This document shows, piece after piece, positions 1 through 10,473 of a stretch of DNA of 64,000 bases. The notes under the pieces were generated by a model. It had not been told where the DNA came from and did not search any database. It saw only the letters and a program-made list of their open reading frames with translations. The stretch covers positions 22,563-86,562 of the forward strand of contig NZ_JBNVZV010000020.1 of the NCBI RefSeq assembly GCF_050496545.1, read 5' to 3'. Origin of the DNA: Phycicoccus avicenniae_A. Lineage in GTDB: Bacteria > Actinomycetota > Actinomycetes > Actinomycetales > Dermatophilaceae. The translations under genes and the position numbers were made by a program. Numbering within the stretch: position 1 is the first letter of the stretch; each line of letters begins with the position of its first letter.

Positions 1-179
1 TCGACCGGATGCTCCAGGTGCACGGCGGGATGGGCTACACCCGCGAGCTGCCGCTGGAGCGCTGGTACCGCGAGCTGCGGCTGCTGCGCATCTACGAGGG
101 CACCGACGAGATCCAGCGCCGGACCATCGCCCGCAACCTCCTCGCCGGGCACGCGAGCGTGCGCGGGCACCTCGGCTGA
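1..179 (+). CDS. acyl-CoA dehydrogenase, C-terminal end (5' truncated by window)
   Basis: The first complete codon starts at base 3 and the frame runs 58 residues to TGA at 177-179. The piece carries the typical C-terminal end of FAD-dependent acyl-CoA dehydrogenases: LQVHGGMGYTRE followed by a YRELR segment, IYEGTDEIQ and IARNLL. In this family these residues form the last helices of the C-terminal domain that close over the flavin and help the homotetramer assemble. The enzyme oxidises an acyl-CoA to the 2-enoyl-CoA. The chain-length specificity cannot be read from this fragment. The N-terminal and middle domains and the catalytic glutamate lie outside the window. Confidence 0.85.
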   Translation, partial: DRMLQVHGGMGYTRELPLERWYRELRLLRIYEGTDEIQRRTIARNLLAGHASVRGHLG

Positions 180-203
180 CGCCCATCCCCTCCTCCATCA
201 CGC

Positions 204-251
204 GCTACGCCGCAGTACCGGTCGCGATCACGACGAGTACTGCGGCGTAGC
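204..251. repeat. intergenic inverted repeat, family A
   Basis: Arms at 204-218 and 237-251 are perfectly complementary (core CTACGCCGCAGTAC) around an 18-nt loop. The element lies between the end of the acyl-CoA dehydrogenase and the convergent aldo/keto reductase, where it could act as a bidirectional terminator or a REP-like palindrome. No T-tract follows the stem on either strand. I see no second copy of this arm sequence in the window. Confidence 0.7.
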
Positions 252-265
252 CCGGTACCGGAACG

Positions 266-1126
266 TCAGGCGGCGGAGAGGCGCTCCACCTCGTCGGCGC
301 TCAGCCGCAGCTCGGCGGCCTGCACCGAGTCGGTGATCGACTCCGGCCGCGACGCCCCGGGGATGGGGATGACCACGTCGGCCAGGGCGAGCTCCCACGC
401 GAGGGCCACCCGGTGCGGCGAGACGCCGTGATCGCGCGCGACCTCGGCGAACGCACCGTGGTCGTCACCGAGCCCGGACGCCTTCTTGATGCCGCCGAGC
501 GGGCTCCACGGCAGGAACGCGATGCCGAGCTCCGCGCAGTGCCGCAGCTCGTCGAGCGAGGAGCGGAACGCGGGCGAGAACTGGTTCTGCACCGACACCA
601 GGCGCCCGCCGAGCACCTCGTTGGCCTCGTCGATCTGGGCGACGGTGGCGTTGGAGATGCCGGCCATCCGGATGACGCCCTCGTCGAGCAGGTCGCGCAG
701 CGCGCCGACGGACTCGGCGTACGGCACGTCCGGGTCGGGGCGGTGGAACTGGTGGAGGCCGATCGCCTCGACGCCGAGTCGCTGCGCCGAGGCCTTCGCG
801 GCGTCCTTGAGGTACTCGGGACGCCCGTTCAGGGTCCACGAGCCGTCGCCGGGGCGCAGGTGCCCGGCCTTCGTCGCGACGAGGATGCTCGAGGCATCGC
901 CGCCCCACGAGCGCAGGGCCTTCGCGATGAGCGCCTCGTTGTGGCCGACCTCGCCGGCGTCCCGGTGGTAGGCGTCCGCGGTGTCCACGAGGGTCACCCC
1001 GGCGTCCAGCGCCGCGTGGATCGTGCGCACCGAGCGCTCCTCGTCGGGGCGTCCCTCGATGGACATCGGCATGCCGCCGAGGCCGATCGCACCGACCTGC
1101 AGGTCTCCGAGCGTGCGCTGCTCCAT
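266..1126 (-). CDS. aldo/keto reductase
   Basis: A 286-aa NAD(P)H-dependent oxidoreductase of the aldo/keto reductase superfamily, with a (beta/alpha)8 barrel expected. Visible family marks are the N-terminal GAIGLGGMPMS, the catalytic-aspartate segment LVDTADAY, the K-containing VATKAG strand, HQFHRPDP in place of the usual substrate-binding HWP, GISNA, QNQFSP and the cofactor-binding IPIPGASRPE near the C-terminus. The ATG at 1126 is chosen over the upstream extension to 1315 because AGGAG sits 7-8 nt upstream and homology starts at MEQRTLG. The substrate is unknown. The gene stands alone and converges on the truncated dehydrogenase. Confidence 0.88.
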   Translation of the reverse strand: MEQRTLGDLQVGAIGLGGMPMSIEGRPDEERSVRTIHAALDAGVTLVDTADAYHRDAGEVGHNEALIAKALRSWGGDASSILVATKAGHLRPGDGSWTLNGRPEYLKDAAKASAQRLGVEAIGLHQFHRPDPDVPYAESVGALRDLLDEGVIRMAGISNATVAQIDEANEVLGGRLVSVQNQFSPAFRSSLDELRHCAELGIAFLPWSPLGGIKKASGLGDDHGAFAEVARDHGVSPHRVALAWELALADVVIPIPGASRPESITDSVQAAELRLSADEVERLSAA

Positions 1127-1248
1127 GGGTGGGCTCCTTCGTGTCGGGGATGGCGCGCGCCGCCTGGGCGCGCACCGCTCACACCCGGGCCAAGGTCCCT
1201 GCGGGCCCGGATGTTCCCCGGTCCCGGGCGCGCGCCGGCCGGACCCGG

Positions 1249-1566
1249 TCAGTCCTCGGTGTACCTCTTGCTGTTCGCCCAGCGCTCGCCGGCGTCGCCG
1301 CCCCAGGCATCCCACGCGACGCGGCCGGGCGAGGGGTAGCCCTCGCCGCCGCGCCGGAACCCCGCGGCGTCCTTGTCGACCGCGTGCCGCGAGAAGTAGT
1401 CGCGCATCCGCCGCAGCACGTCGGTGCTGACCTCCTCGCCCTCGGCGAGCTGCTTGGCGCGCCGGCGTCCGGTGTCGGTGAAGCCGCTGCCGGCCTTCCC
1501 GTCCCCGATCCAGCCGACCGCGCGCGCCGCAGCGCGCCGCACGTCCTTCGGGGGGACCGGGCTCAC
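1249..1566 (-). CDS. small conserved protein with phage-associated C-terminal domain
   Basis: A 105-aa protein. The conserved part has the pattern RMRDYFSRHAVDK, then GGEGYPSPGRVAWDAW and GGDAG..WA. From memory, the same RM..YF.RH.VDK / AW..WGGD..W.. block occurs in actinophage head or portal-associated proteins and in small chromosomal proteins. Its function is unknown to me. It starts with GTG at 1566, which overlaps the stop codon of the upstream Tudor-like gene by 4 nt (GTGA), so the two are translationally coupled. The pairing with a Tudor-like DUF2945 protein suggests a shared DNA-linked or stress role, but that is inference. Confidence 0.75.
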   Translation of the reverse strand: MSPVPPKDVRRAAARAVGWIGDGKAGSGFTDTGRRRAKQLAEGEEVSTDVLRRMRDYFSRHAVDKDAAGFRRGGEGYPSPGRVAWDAWGGDAGERWANSKRYTED

Positions 1567-1769
1567 TGCTTCTTCCTGAGCGCCGACTCCTTGTGGGCGG
1601 CGGTCGCCCCGGTCTTGGCGGACTCGACGATGTAGTACGGGTCGTCGTCCGTCGGCTTGAACTGCTGGCCGTCGTGCTGGAAGTCGCTGGTCCGCTTCTC
1701 CTTCACGGTGCCGTGCGTCGTGCCCTGCGAGGTGTTCCAGCTGATCTCGTCGCCCTTGCTGTAGCCCAT
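1563..1769 (-). CDS. DUF2945 / hypervirulence-associated Tudor-like domain protein
   Basis: A 68-aa protein that is essentially one small beta-barrel: MGYSKGDEISWNTSQGTTHG, then a VKEKRTSDF turn, PYYIVESAKTG and a lysine-rich tail. This matches the hypervirulence-associated TUDOR (HVA1, DUF2945) family, whose members are short SH3/Tudor-like proteins of unknown ligand, often in small stress-linked operons. ATG at 1769 is preceded by GGAGG. The gene overlaps the next one by 4 nt and is transcribed away from the divergent Erm-like gene, so the 180-nt gap to its right holds promoters for both directions. Confidence 0.85.
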   Translation of the reverse strand: MGYSKGDEISWNTSQGTTHGTVKEKRTSDFQHDGQQFKPTDDDPYYIVESAKTGATAAHKESALRKKQ

Positions 1770-1877
1770 GTCGTGCCCCTCCGTGCTCGTCGGTCCCCGC
1801 GGTCCGCACACGCTAGCCCTCCCGGTGCGTCGATGGCGGCGAGGTGACACGACGATCTCGAGCACGTCGAGGCATCG

Positions 1878-1916
1878 GGAAAATCCGTTGCCGCACAGCC
1901 GGACCCGACCTACCGT
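1878..1916 (+). promoter_or_regulatory. WhiB7-like promoter of the Erm-like gene
   Basis: TTGCCG (1888-1893) and TACCGT (1911-1916) are separated by exactly 17 nt. An A/T-rich GGAAAAT patch (1878-1884) lies 3 nt upstream of the -35 box. An A/T patch just upstream of the -35 is the hallmark of WhiB7-activated promoters in actinobacteria, and the Mycobacterium tuberculosis erm(37) gene belongs to that regulon. Assignment to WhiB7 is inference; no whiB7 gene lies in the window. Confidence 0.5.
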
Positions 1917-1922
1917 CGAAGG

Positions 1923-2009
1923 ATGTTCACGATGACGACGGTGACCTGCCGTGCGCGCCTCCGGGCGCCGGCCCGCCCCCACGGACTGGGGATGGCACCG
2001 GCTCTCTGA
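1923..2009 (+). CDS. putative leaderless upstream reading frame overlapping the Erm-like start
   Basis: An ATG lies 6 nt after the -10 box TACCGT, the spacing of a leaderless start. The frame runs 28 codons to TGA at 2007-2009. It begins MFTMTTVTCRARLR and is arginine/proline rich. It overlaps the GTG start of the Erm-like gene (1951) in another frame, so translating it would pass over the methyltransferase start. Such overlap could allow translational attenuation as known for inducible erm genes. It may equally be chance; no homology is recognised. Confidence 0.3.
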   Translation: MFTMTTVTCRARLRAPARPHGLGMAPAL

Positions 2010-2499
2010 CTCCTGGGCCCGACGCGTCGTCGCCGCCGGCGATGTGTCACCGGGCGACCTCGTCCTCGACCCCGGTGCGGGCACGGGGGTGCTGACGCGC
2101 CACCTGCTCGCCCGCGGTGCGCGGGTCGTGGCCGTCGAGCTGCACCCGGGGCGGCTCGCGGCCCTACGGCGCATCGACTCCCCGCGCCTCACCGTGGTCC
2201 GGGCCGACGTGCGCGACCTGCGGCTGCCGCGCGAGCCGTTCCGGGTCGTCGGCAACCCGCCCTTCGACGGGTCCACGGCCCTCCTGCGACGCCTCACCGC
2301 ACGCGGCTCGCGCCTCGTGGGCGCCGACCTCGTGGTGCAGCGCGCCGCCGCGCAGCGCTGGGCCGAGGGCCGGGCACCCGGCGCGGGCCGCTGGGCGCGG
2401 GAGTACTCGGTGGAGGTGCCGCGCAGCCTGCCGCGCTCGGCCTTCCACCCCCGGCCCGCGGTCGACTGCGCGGTGCTGCAGGTCCGCCGGCGCCCGTGA
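1951..2499 (+). CDS. erm: 23S rRNA adenine N6-methyltransferase, Erm(37)-like
   Basis: A 182-aa SAM-dependent methyltransferase. It opens with WGWHRLSDSWARRVV, then SAM motif I LDPGAGTGVLT (about residues 42-52), acidic motif VVAVELHPGRL, DVRDLRL and catalytic NPPF (about residue 104). It ends near PRSAFHPRPAVDCAVL. The WGWHRL opening and short length closely recall M. tuberculosis Erm(37), which lacks much of the C-terminal RNA-binding subdomain of standard Erm proteins of about 250-280 aa. Erm enzymes methylate A2058 of 23S rRNA and confer macrolide-lincosamide-streptogramin B resistance; Erm(37) is less specific. GTG at 1951 is the first in-frame start after a stop at 1942. It has a WhiB7-like promoter and an overlapping upstream frame. 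Confidence 0.85.
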   Translation: MRASGRRPAPTDWGWHRLSDSWARRVVAAGDVSPGDLVLDPGAGTGVLTRHLLARGARVVAVELHPGRLAALRRIDSPRLTVVRADVRDLRLPREPFRVVGNPPFDGSTALLRRLTARGSRLVGADLVVQRAAAQRWAEGRAPGAGRWAREYSVEVPRSLPRSAFHPRPAVDCAVLQVRRRP

Positions 2500-2665
2500 C
2501 GCCGGGGCCGCGAGGGGTGTCATCGAGCGTTCGCCGACCGTTCACGGATCCCGCCGCCCGCTCGAGTGGTCGGGGTCGGTCGCCGGTGTTAGGTTCCCGA
2601 CGCACCGTGAGCGGGTCGAGCCGTCGAGGACAGGTCGGCGCTCCCCGCGAGACCCAGGAGGATGC

Positions 2666-5947
<3,282 letters not shown>

Positions 5948-5961
5948 CGTCTGGACCTGAC

Positions 5962-6001
5962 GACGAGGCCCTCGGATCCGCGCGGACCCGGGGGCCTCGT
6001 C
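5962..6001 (+). terminator. hairpin terminator after the nuclease gene
   Basis: GACGAGGCCC (5962-5971) pairs perfectly with GGGCCTCGTC (5992-6001) 15 nt after the nuclease stop. An inner TCCGCGCGGA palindrome can extend the fold. No U-tract follows, as is common for actinobacterial hairpin terminators. Confidence 0.6.
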
Positions 6002-6021
6002 ATGTCCCGTCGCGCTCAGTC

Positions 6022-6077
6022 CCGCGAATGTGTGTGAGCTCGCGGGGGATTCCCGGCGAGTTCACACACATTCGCGG
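6022..6077. repeat. intergenic palindrome, family B copy 1
   Basis: CCGCGAATGTGTGTGA (6022-6037) is perfectly complementary to 6062-6077. Pairing continues inward to 6043/6056 with one G-T pair, giving a stem of about 22 bp and a 12-nt loop. It lies between two convergent genes, after the separate terminator hairpin. A related copy is at 12901-12948. Confidence 0.75.
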
Positions 6078-6097
6078 TGAGATGAGGGGGCGCTCGG

Positions 6098-7078
6098 TCA
6101 GGGGACGAGGACGATGCGCCGGCCCGCCCGGCCCGCAGCGACGGCCGCCCACGCGGCGCCGACCTCCTCGAGCGGGACGACGTCGTGCTCGACGGCGATG
6201 CTCCCCGCTGCCGCGTGCCGCAGCACGGTCGTGAGCACCTCGGCCTGGCGCGCGGGGGTCAGCGAGACGTTCGTGTACCCGAGCACGGCCGCCGACCGGC
6301 TCCGCAGGACCGCGGAGTCGACCGTGACGGCCGGACCGGCGCTGCTCCCGAGGTTGACGAGCCGGCCGCCGGTGGCCAGGGCGCTGACGGCCGCGGTGCC
6401 GGGGACGCCCGCGAGCGGGTCGACGACGACGTCGAACCCGTCCTCCACGGTCCCGAGCAGCCGGGCCGTCAGGTCGGCCGCCCCCTCGCCCGTCCGCAGC
6501 TCGACGACCGCATCGGCGCCCAGGGAGCGCGCCCGCTCCAACGCCTCCTCGGACCGGGCCGCCGCCACCACGCGCCCGGCCCCCAGCACCCGTGCCGCCC
6601 CGACCGCTGCCTGGCCCACGGCCCCACCGGCCGCCAGCACGAGCACCGTCTCCCCCGGCGCGAGGGCCGCCCGGCGCTCGAGCACCTCCCAGGCGGCGAC
6701 CGCCGAGAGGCCCAGCGCGGCCACGGCGGTGTCGTCGAGGGCGGCGTCCAGCGGCACGACGGCGGCCGCGTCGGCCACCGCGAGCGCGGCCATCGCCCCG
6801 TCGCCGGGGGTCATCCCCGCGGTCGTCGGGAACCAGACCCGGCGGCCGACGAGCTCCGAGGGGCCGTGGCGCACCACCCCGACGCCCTGCACCCCCGGCA
6901 CATAGGGCAGCGCCGGCGCCCCGAAGTACGACGTGCCCGACGCGCAGAGGACGTCCAGCGGCGTGATGGGGCTCGCGGTGACCTCGACGAGCACGCCGTC
7001 CCCGTCCGGCACCGGCGGGTCGGGGTGCTCGGCCGGCTCGGGGGCCCGGCCGGGCGCGGTGACCGTCGCGGCGCGCAC
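6098..7078 (-). CDS. MDR-family zinc-independent NADPH:quinone-type oxidoreductase
   Basis: A 326-aa medium-chain dehydrogenase/reductase: N-terminal GroES-like fold (PITPLDVLCASG, PYVPGVQGVGVV) and a Rossmann domain with VLVLAAGGAVGQAAVGAARVLG and GADAVVEL. The catalytic-zinc ligands of alcohol dehydrogenases (GHE and the four-Cys lobe) are absent, so it belongs with quinone oxidoreductases/enoyl reductases that reduce an activated C=C or quinone with NADPH. It is last in the ring-cleavage operon, starting (GTG 7078) 1 nt after the LigA stop. Reduction of an unsaturated ring-fission intermediate would fit, but that is inference. Confidence 0.85.
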   Translation of the reverse strand: MRAATVTAPGRAPEPAEHPDPPVPDGDGVLVEVTASPITPLDVLCASGTSYFGAPALPYVPGVQGVGVVRHGPSELVGRRVWFPTTAGMTPGDGAMAALAVADAAAVVPLDAALDDTAVAALGLSAVAAWEVLERRAALAPGETVLVLAAGGAVGQAAVGAARVLGAGRVVAAARSEEALERARSLGADAVVELRTGEGAADLTARLLGTVEDGFDVVVDPLAGVPGTAAVSALATGGRLVNLGSSAGPAVTVDSAVLRSRSAAVLGYTNVSLTPARQAEVLTTVLRHAAAGSIAVEHDVVPLEEVGAAWAAVAAGRAGRRIVLVP

Positions 7079-7079
7079 G

Positions 7080-7442
7080 TCAGGTGGCGATGTCGGGGTA
7101 GGGCAGCGACAGGTGGGCCAGCGCCGCCCCGTAGCCCTTCTGGTACGACAGCGGCTCGGGGTGGTCGCGCTCGAACATCGCGATGAAGAGCGTGAGCGTG
7201 AGGAACGGGTGGGCGCCGAGCTGGAACAGCGCGACGTGGTCGTGCGCCATGAGGGCCGCGCGCTCGGGACCGGTGAAGGCCAGCCAGGTGCTGGCCTCGC
7301 CGTCGGTGACGTTCAGGATCCGGTTGGCCTGCGTCTCCTCCCACCACGCGACGAACCCCTCGGGGTCCTCGCGGTAGCGCTCGACGAGGTCGGGGTCGCG
7401 GTCGACGGTGAACAGGAACTTGTCCAGCAGGTACTTGCTCAT
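7080..7442 (-). CDS. ligA: LigA-like alpha subunit of class III extradiol dioxygenase
   Basis: A 120-aa protein: MSKYLLDKFLFTVDRD, then an all-alpha body with VAWWEET, LTDGEA-like and LGAHPFLTLTL segments. This is the small alpha subunit of protocatechuate 4,5-dioxygenase-type enzymes, which forms a lid over the beta-subunit active site and shapes substrate binding. The ATG at 7442 overlaps the stop codon of the LigB gene by 4 nt (ATGA), which suggests 1:1 coupled synthesis. In the characterised Sphingobium operon ligA precedes ligB; here the order is reversed. No catalytic metal ligand is expected in this subunit. Confidence 0.85.
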   Translation of the reverse strand: MSKYLLDKFLFTVDRDPDLVERYREDPEGFVAWWEETQANRILNVTDGEASTWLAFTGPERAALMAHDHVALFQLGAHPFLTLTLFIAMFERDHPEPLSYQKGYGAALAHLSLPYPDIAT

Positions 7443-8302
7443 GTCGGCGCTCCGTCCGGGTACCAGGTGAAGTAGGCCTCCATCGTGTGGAAGAGGTCGA
7501 GGGAGTCGACGTGGTCGGCGCGCACGCCCTGGCCGGCGACCCCCATCATCAGCATGAAGTCCATGAAGCCGTGGGTCGCGTTGCCCGGGAGGTGGAGGCT
7601 GTCGAGCGTGACCTCGCCGAGGCAGCCCTCGAGGTCGCCGTTCGCGATCCACTCCACCGCCTTCCGGTCGAAGTCGGGGTCCGGGCCGTGCGGCCCGAAC
7701 TGACGCGGTCCGCCGAGCTCGAGCGAGAGGTGCCCTGTGCCGATGACGGCCACCCGCTGGTCGCTCGGCCACGACTCGACGAGCTCGCGGATGGTGCGGC
7801 CGAGCTCGACGAAGCGCTTCGGCTGCGGCAGTGGCGGCGCGAAGATGTTCGTGTAGATGGGCACGATCGGCAGGTCGGCCTCGGGGCGCAGGGTGATGAT
7901 CGGGCAGGTGATCGAGTGGTCGATGCGCAGCTCGTTGCTGAAGGCGAGGTCGAAGCCGGAGTCGAGCCCGCCGCGCAGGATGTGCGACGACAGCTCCTCG
8001 TGGCCCTCCAGGCGGAACCTCGGCAAGCCGAACTCGCGCTCCTCGTTGTACCAGTTGGCATCGTAGACAGGCGCTTTGCCCACGAGGAACTGCGGCATGT
8101 TGTCGAGCCAGAGCTGGTGGAAGTGGTCGCTGCCGACCATCACGAGCACGTCGGGCCGCGCGCGGGTCAGCGTCTCGCGGAAGCGCTCGATCTTGGCCAC
8201 CCACTCGTCGGCGAACGGTGGGCGCTCCTCTCCGACAGCGGTGCTCGCGCGGTAGTAGAACGGGTGGTGCGTCGAGGCGATGACGGCGACGACCTTCGCC
8301 AT
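7439..8302 (-). CDS. ligB: LigB-like catalytic subunit of class III extradiol dioxygenase
   Basis: A 287-aa protein with the LigB fold. It starts MAKVVAVIASTHHPFYYR, where a His near residue 12 is the expected first Fe(II) ligand. VGSDHFHQ near residues 57-64 supplies the second His, and conserved GTGHLSLELGGP and LPGNATHGFMDFMLM segments follow. The family inserts O2 next to a catecholic hydroxyl pair and opens the ring to a semialdehyde. The ring substrate cannot be read from sequence: protocatechuate, gallate or homologues are possible. ATG at 8302 has GGAAGGAG upstream. The operon context adds CoA-dependent enzymes not normally needed in the Lig pathway. Confidence 0.87.
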   Translation of the reverse strand: MAKVVAVIASTHHPFYYRASTAVGEERPPFADEWVAKIERFRETLTRARPDVLVMVGSDHFHQLWLDNMPQFLVGKAPVYDANWYNEEREFGLPRFRLEGHEELSSHILRGGLDSGFDLAFSNELRIDHSITCPIITLRPEADLPIVPIYTNIFAPPLPQPKRFVELGRTIRELVESWPSDQRVAVIGTGHLSLELGGPRQFGPHGPDPDFDRKAVEWIANGDLEGCLGEVTLDSLHLPGNATHGFMDFMLMMGVAGQGVRADHVDSLDLFHTMEAYFTWYPDGAPT

Positions 8303-8324
8303 GGTGAGGTCTCCTTCCCTGCGG

Positions 8325-9110
8325 TCAGCTCTGGGGGTCCACGTACTCCGCGTTGCGGTCGACGGACAGGTACACGTCCATCCCGATGGGGCGGCGGCGC
8401 TCCTCGGCGATCTGCCCGAGCAGGCCGGCCGCCCGGGCCAGGAGGGCGAAGCCGCGGAGCAGCTCGACGGGGAGGCCGAGGTCGGCCAGTGCGGCGCCGC
8501 ACACCCCGGCACCGTTGAGCGGCAACCGCTTCCCGAGCACCTGCTCGTGGACGCGGCCGACCGCCTCGAACAGCCGCAGGTGGGGCCCGCGCAGTCCTTC
8601 CTCCTCGGCGATGCGCAGCAGGACGGGGGTGCGGGGGTCGCCCTGCTTGTGCACGGGGTGACCCAGGCCCGGGACGAACCGCCCCGCCTCCTTCGTGCGG
8701 CGCACGGCCTCGAGGGCGACGGCGTCCCATCCCTCGTCGGTGGTCGGCAGGTCCGCGCCGAGGTCGGTGACGACGGCGTCGAGGAAGGCGCCGCAGTCCT
8801 CGGTGACCCCCAGGAAGCGTGACCCGCCGCCGAGCAGGCCGGCGGCCATCGCCCCCTGGAGCGAGTCCGGTGCCGAGAGGTAGGTGAGCCGGGCCGCGAT
8901 GGCCGTCGGCGTGAAGCCGTGGTCGGCGAGGGCCACCAGCACCGCCTCGAACACCTTTGTCTCTGAAGGCTTCGGGCGGCGCATCGCGACGAGCCAGAAG
9001 GCCAGCTCGCCGAACCCGACCTTCCCCATGAGGTCGGCGGTGAGGTCCTGGCCGAGCAGGCGGATCTCGTCGGCGCTCGAGGTACCGAGCGAGGTGGGGT
9101 AGCCGGTCAT
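8325..9110 (-). CDS. citryl-CoA-lyase-like (citrate synthase superfamily) enzyme
   Basis: A 261-aa stand-alone citrate-synthase-type domain, much shorter than the about 400-aa citrate synthases. It carries the active-site pattern GLGHPVHKQGDPRTPVLL and LNGAGVCGAALADLG, as in citryl-CoA lyases and the C-terminal module of ATP-citrate lyase. These enzymes cleave a CoA thioester of a tricarboxylic/tertiary-alcohol acid to acetyl-CoA plus an oxo acid. The start at 9110 overlaps the upstream CoA-transferase stop by 4 nt. Pairing with a CoA-transferase and a ring-cleaving dioxygenase suggests it cleaves a CoA-activated ring-fission product; citrate itself is the alternative. Confidence 0.82.
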   Translation of the reverse strand: MTGYPTSLGTSSADEIRLLGQDLTADLMGKVGFGELAFWLVAMRRPKPSETKVFEAVLVALADHGFTPTAIAARLTYLSAPDSLQGAMAAGLLGGGSRFLGVTEDCGAFLDAVVTDLGADLPTTDEGWDAVALEAVRRTKEAGRFVPGLGHPVHKQGDPRTPVLLRIAEEEGLRGPHLRLFEAVGRVHEQVLGKRLPLNGAGVCGAALADLGLPVELLRGFALLARAAGLLGQIAEERRRPIGMDVYLSVDRNAEYVDPQS

Positions 9111-10285
9111 CCGTCCGTCTCCTCGGTGTCGGCCGACGGGGCAGCGAGCCAGCGCCGGATCTCCTCGCCGTGCTCGTCGAGCGAGGGGGGCGGCAGCACG
9201 TAGTCGGGGGGCGAGTCGGAGAGCCGGATGGGGTTGCGGACCGACGGCACCGCGGTGGCTCCGTCCCCGACCAGCACGACCGGGTCGAGCCCGACGGACT
9301 CGGCGAAGGCCACACCGCCGTCGACCGAGTTGATCGGGCCGCACGGCACCCCGGCGGCGGTGATGTCGGCGAACCACTCCATCGTCGTGCGGGTGGCCAG
9401 CCGCTCGACGAGCAGCGGGCGCAGCTCGTCGCGGTGGGCGGTGCGGTCCTCGTTGCCGCGGAAGCGGGGGTCGTCGGCGAGCTCTGGCACACCGAGCACC
9501 TCGACGAGCCGGCGGAACTGGCCGTTGTTGCCCGCCGTGATGATGAGGTCGCCGTCGGCGCAGGGCATCGGCTCGTACGGGAAGAGGCTCGGGTGGCTGT
9601 TGCCCATCCGGGTCGGGACGACGCCGCCGGCGACGAAGGCGCTCGACTGGTTGACCAGCCCGGAGAGCGCCGAGGACAGGAGGTTGACCTCGACGTGCTG
9701 GCCGCGGCCGGAGCCGGCGCGTGCGTGGAGGGCCGCGAGCACCCCGATGCTCGCGTGCAGGCCGGCCATGACGTCGAACACCGAGATGCCGGCGCGGAAC
9801 GGTGGGCCGTCCGGGTCGCCGGTGAGGCTCATCAGGCCCGAGATCGCCTGCACCATGAGGTCGTAGCCGGGCAGGTCGCGCCCGCCCGGCCCGCTGCCGA
9901 AGCCGCTGATCGACGCGTAGACGACACCGGGGTTGGTCGCCGCGACGGTGTCGTAGTCGAGGCCGAAGCGGGCCAGGCCGCCGGGCTTGAAGTTCTCGAC
10001 GAGGACGTCGGCGCGGCGGGCCAGCTCGCGGGCGGAGGCGAGGTCGCTCTCGTCCTTGAGGTCCAGGGCCACCGAGCGCTTGTTGCGGTTGACGCCGAGG
10101 TAGTAGGTCGAGACGCCCTCGCGCACCGGCGGGCTCCACGTGCGGGTGTCGTCACCGCCGGGGGACTCGACCTTGACCACCTCGGCCCCGAGGTCGGCGA
10201 GCAGCATCGTCGCGTAGGGGCCGGCGAGGATGCGCGAGAAGTCCGCCACGAGCAGGCCGGAGAGGGGTCCGGAGCGGGTGGCCAT
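9107..10285 (-). CDS. CaiB/BaiF family (class III) CoA-transferase
   Basis: A 392-aa protein. It shows DFSRILAGPYATMLLADLGA, KVESPGGDDTR, NRNKRSVALDLK, VLVENFKPG and YASISGFGSGPGGRDLPGYD, in which the last Asp is the expected catalytic residue, then QHVEVNLL and VPCGPINS. These mark the interlocked-dimer family III CoA-transferases (formyl-CoA transferase, CaiB, FldA), which move CoA between carboxylic acids. It is the first gene of the leftward operon and starts ATG 10285 after a promoter and palindrome. It overlaps the citryl-CoA-lyase-like gene by 4 nt, suggesting the two act in sequence on one acid. Confidence 0.88.
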   Translation of the reverse strand: MATRSGPLSGLLVADFSRILAGPYATMLLADLGAEVVKVESPGGDDTRTWSPPVREGVSTYYLGVNRNKRSVALDLKDESDLASARELARRADVLVENFKPGGLARFGLDYDTVAATNPGVVYASISGFGSGPGGRDLPGYDLMVQAISGLMSLTGDPDGPPFRAGISVFDVMAGLHASIGVLAALHARAGSGRGQHVEVNLLSSALSGLVNQSSAFVAGGVVPTRMGNSHPSLFPYEPMPCADGDLIITAGNNGQFRRLVEVLGVPELADDPRFRGNEDRTAHRDELRPLLVERLATRTTMEWFADITAAGVPCGPINSVDGGVAFAESVGLDPVVLVGDGATAVPSVRNPIRLSDSPPDYVLPPPSLDEHGEEIRRWLAAPSADTEETDG

Positions 10286-10317
10286 CGATGCTCCTTCCCG
10301 TCGCCTGCCGTCTTCAA

Positions 10318-10331
10318 CGGACAGGTGTCCG
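10318..10331. promoter_or_regulatory. candidate operator 1 (leftward operon)
   Basis: CGGACA and TGTCCG form a perfect 6+6-bp palindrome around GG. It lies between the leftward promoter and the CoA-transferase start, just past the expected transcription start. The half-site resembles that of the second palindrome at 10474-10489 on the opposite promoter, which suggests both are bound by one regulator, most simply the IclR protein encoded at 12071. Confidence 0.45.
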
Positions 10332-10347
10332 CCCGGTGTGTCTCTCG

Positions 10348-10377
10348 AGTCTCACCGCGGTCGAGCGACCGTGTCAA
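10348..10377 (-). promoter_or_regulatory. promoter of the ring-cleavage operon
   Basis: On the minus strand TTGACA (10377-10372) is followed after 18 nt by GAGACT (10353-10348). The perfect -35 box in a region otherwise very G+C-rich makes this the likeliest promoter for the CoA-transferase operon, giving a leader of about 55 nt. Confidence 0.5.
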
Positions 10378-10415
10378 GAGCCTCGACGGGCAGTGTCGAC
10401 GTCCTCCGCCGACCC

Positions 10416-10445
10416 TTGACAGCACGGCCGCTCGGCGCCCACAGT
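10416..10445 (+). promoter_or_regulatory. promoter of the amidohydrolase gene
   Basis: TTGACA (10416-10421) and CACAGT (10440-10445) are separated by 18 nt, pointing rightward. The predicted start is near 10452, giving a leader of about 60 nt that contains the palindrome at 10474-10489 and the ribosome-binding site. Confidence 0.5.
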
Positions 10446-10473
10446 GACCGGAGCGGCACAGGGGTGCCGCTGG

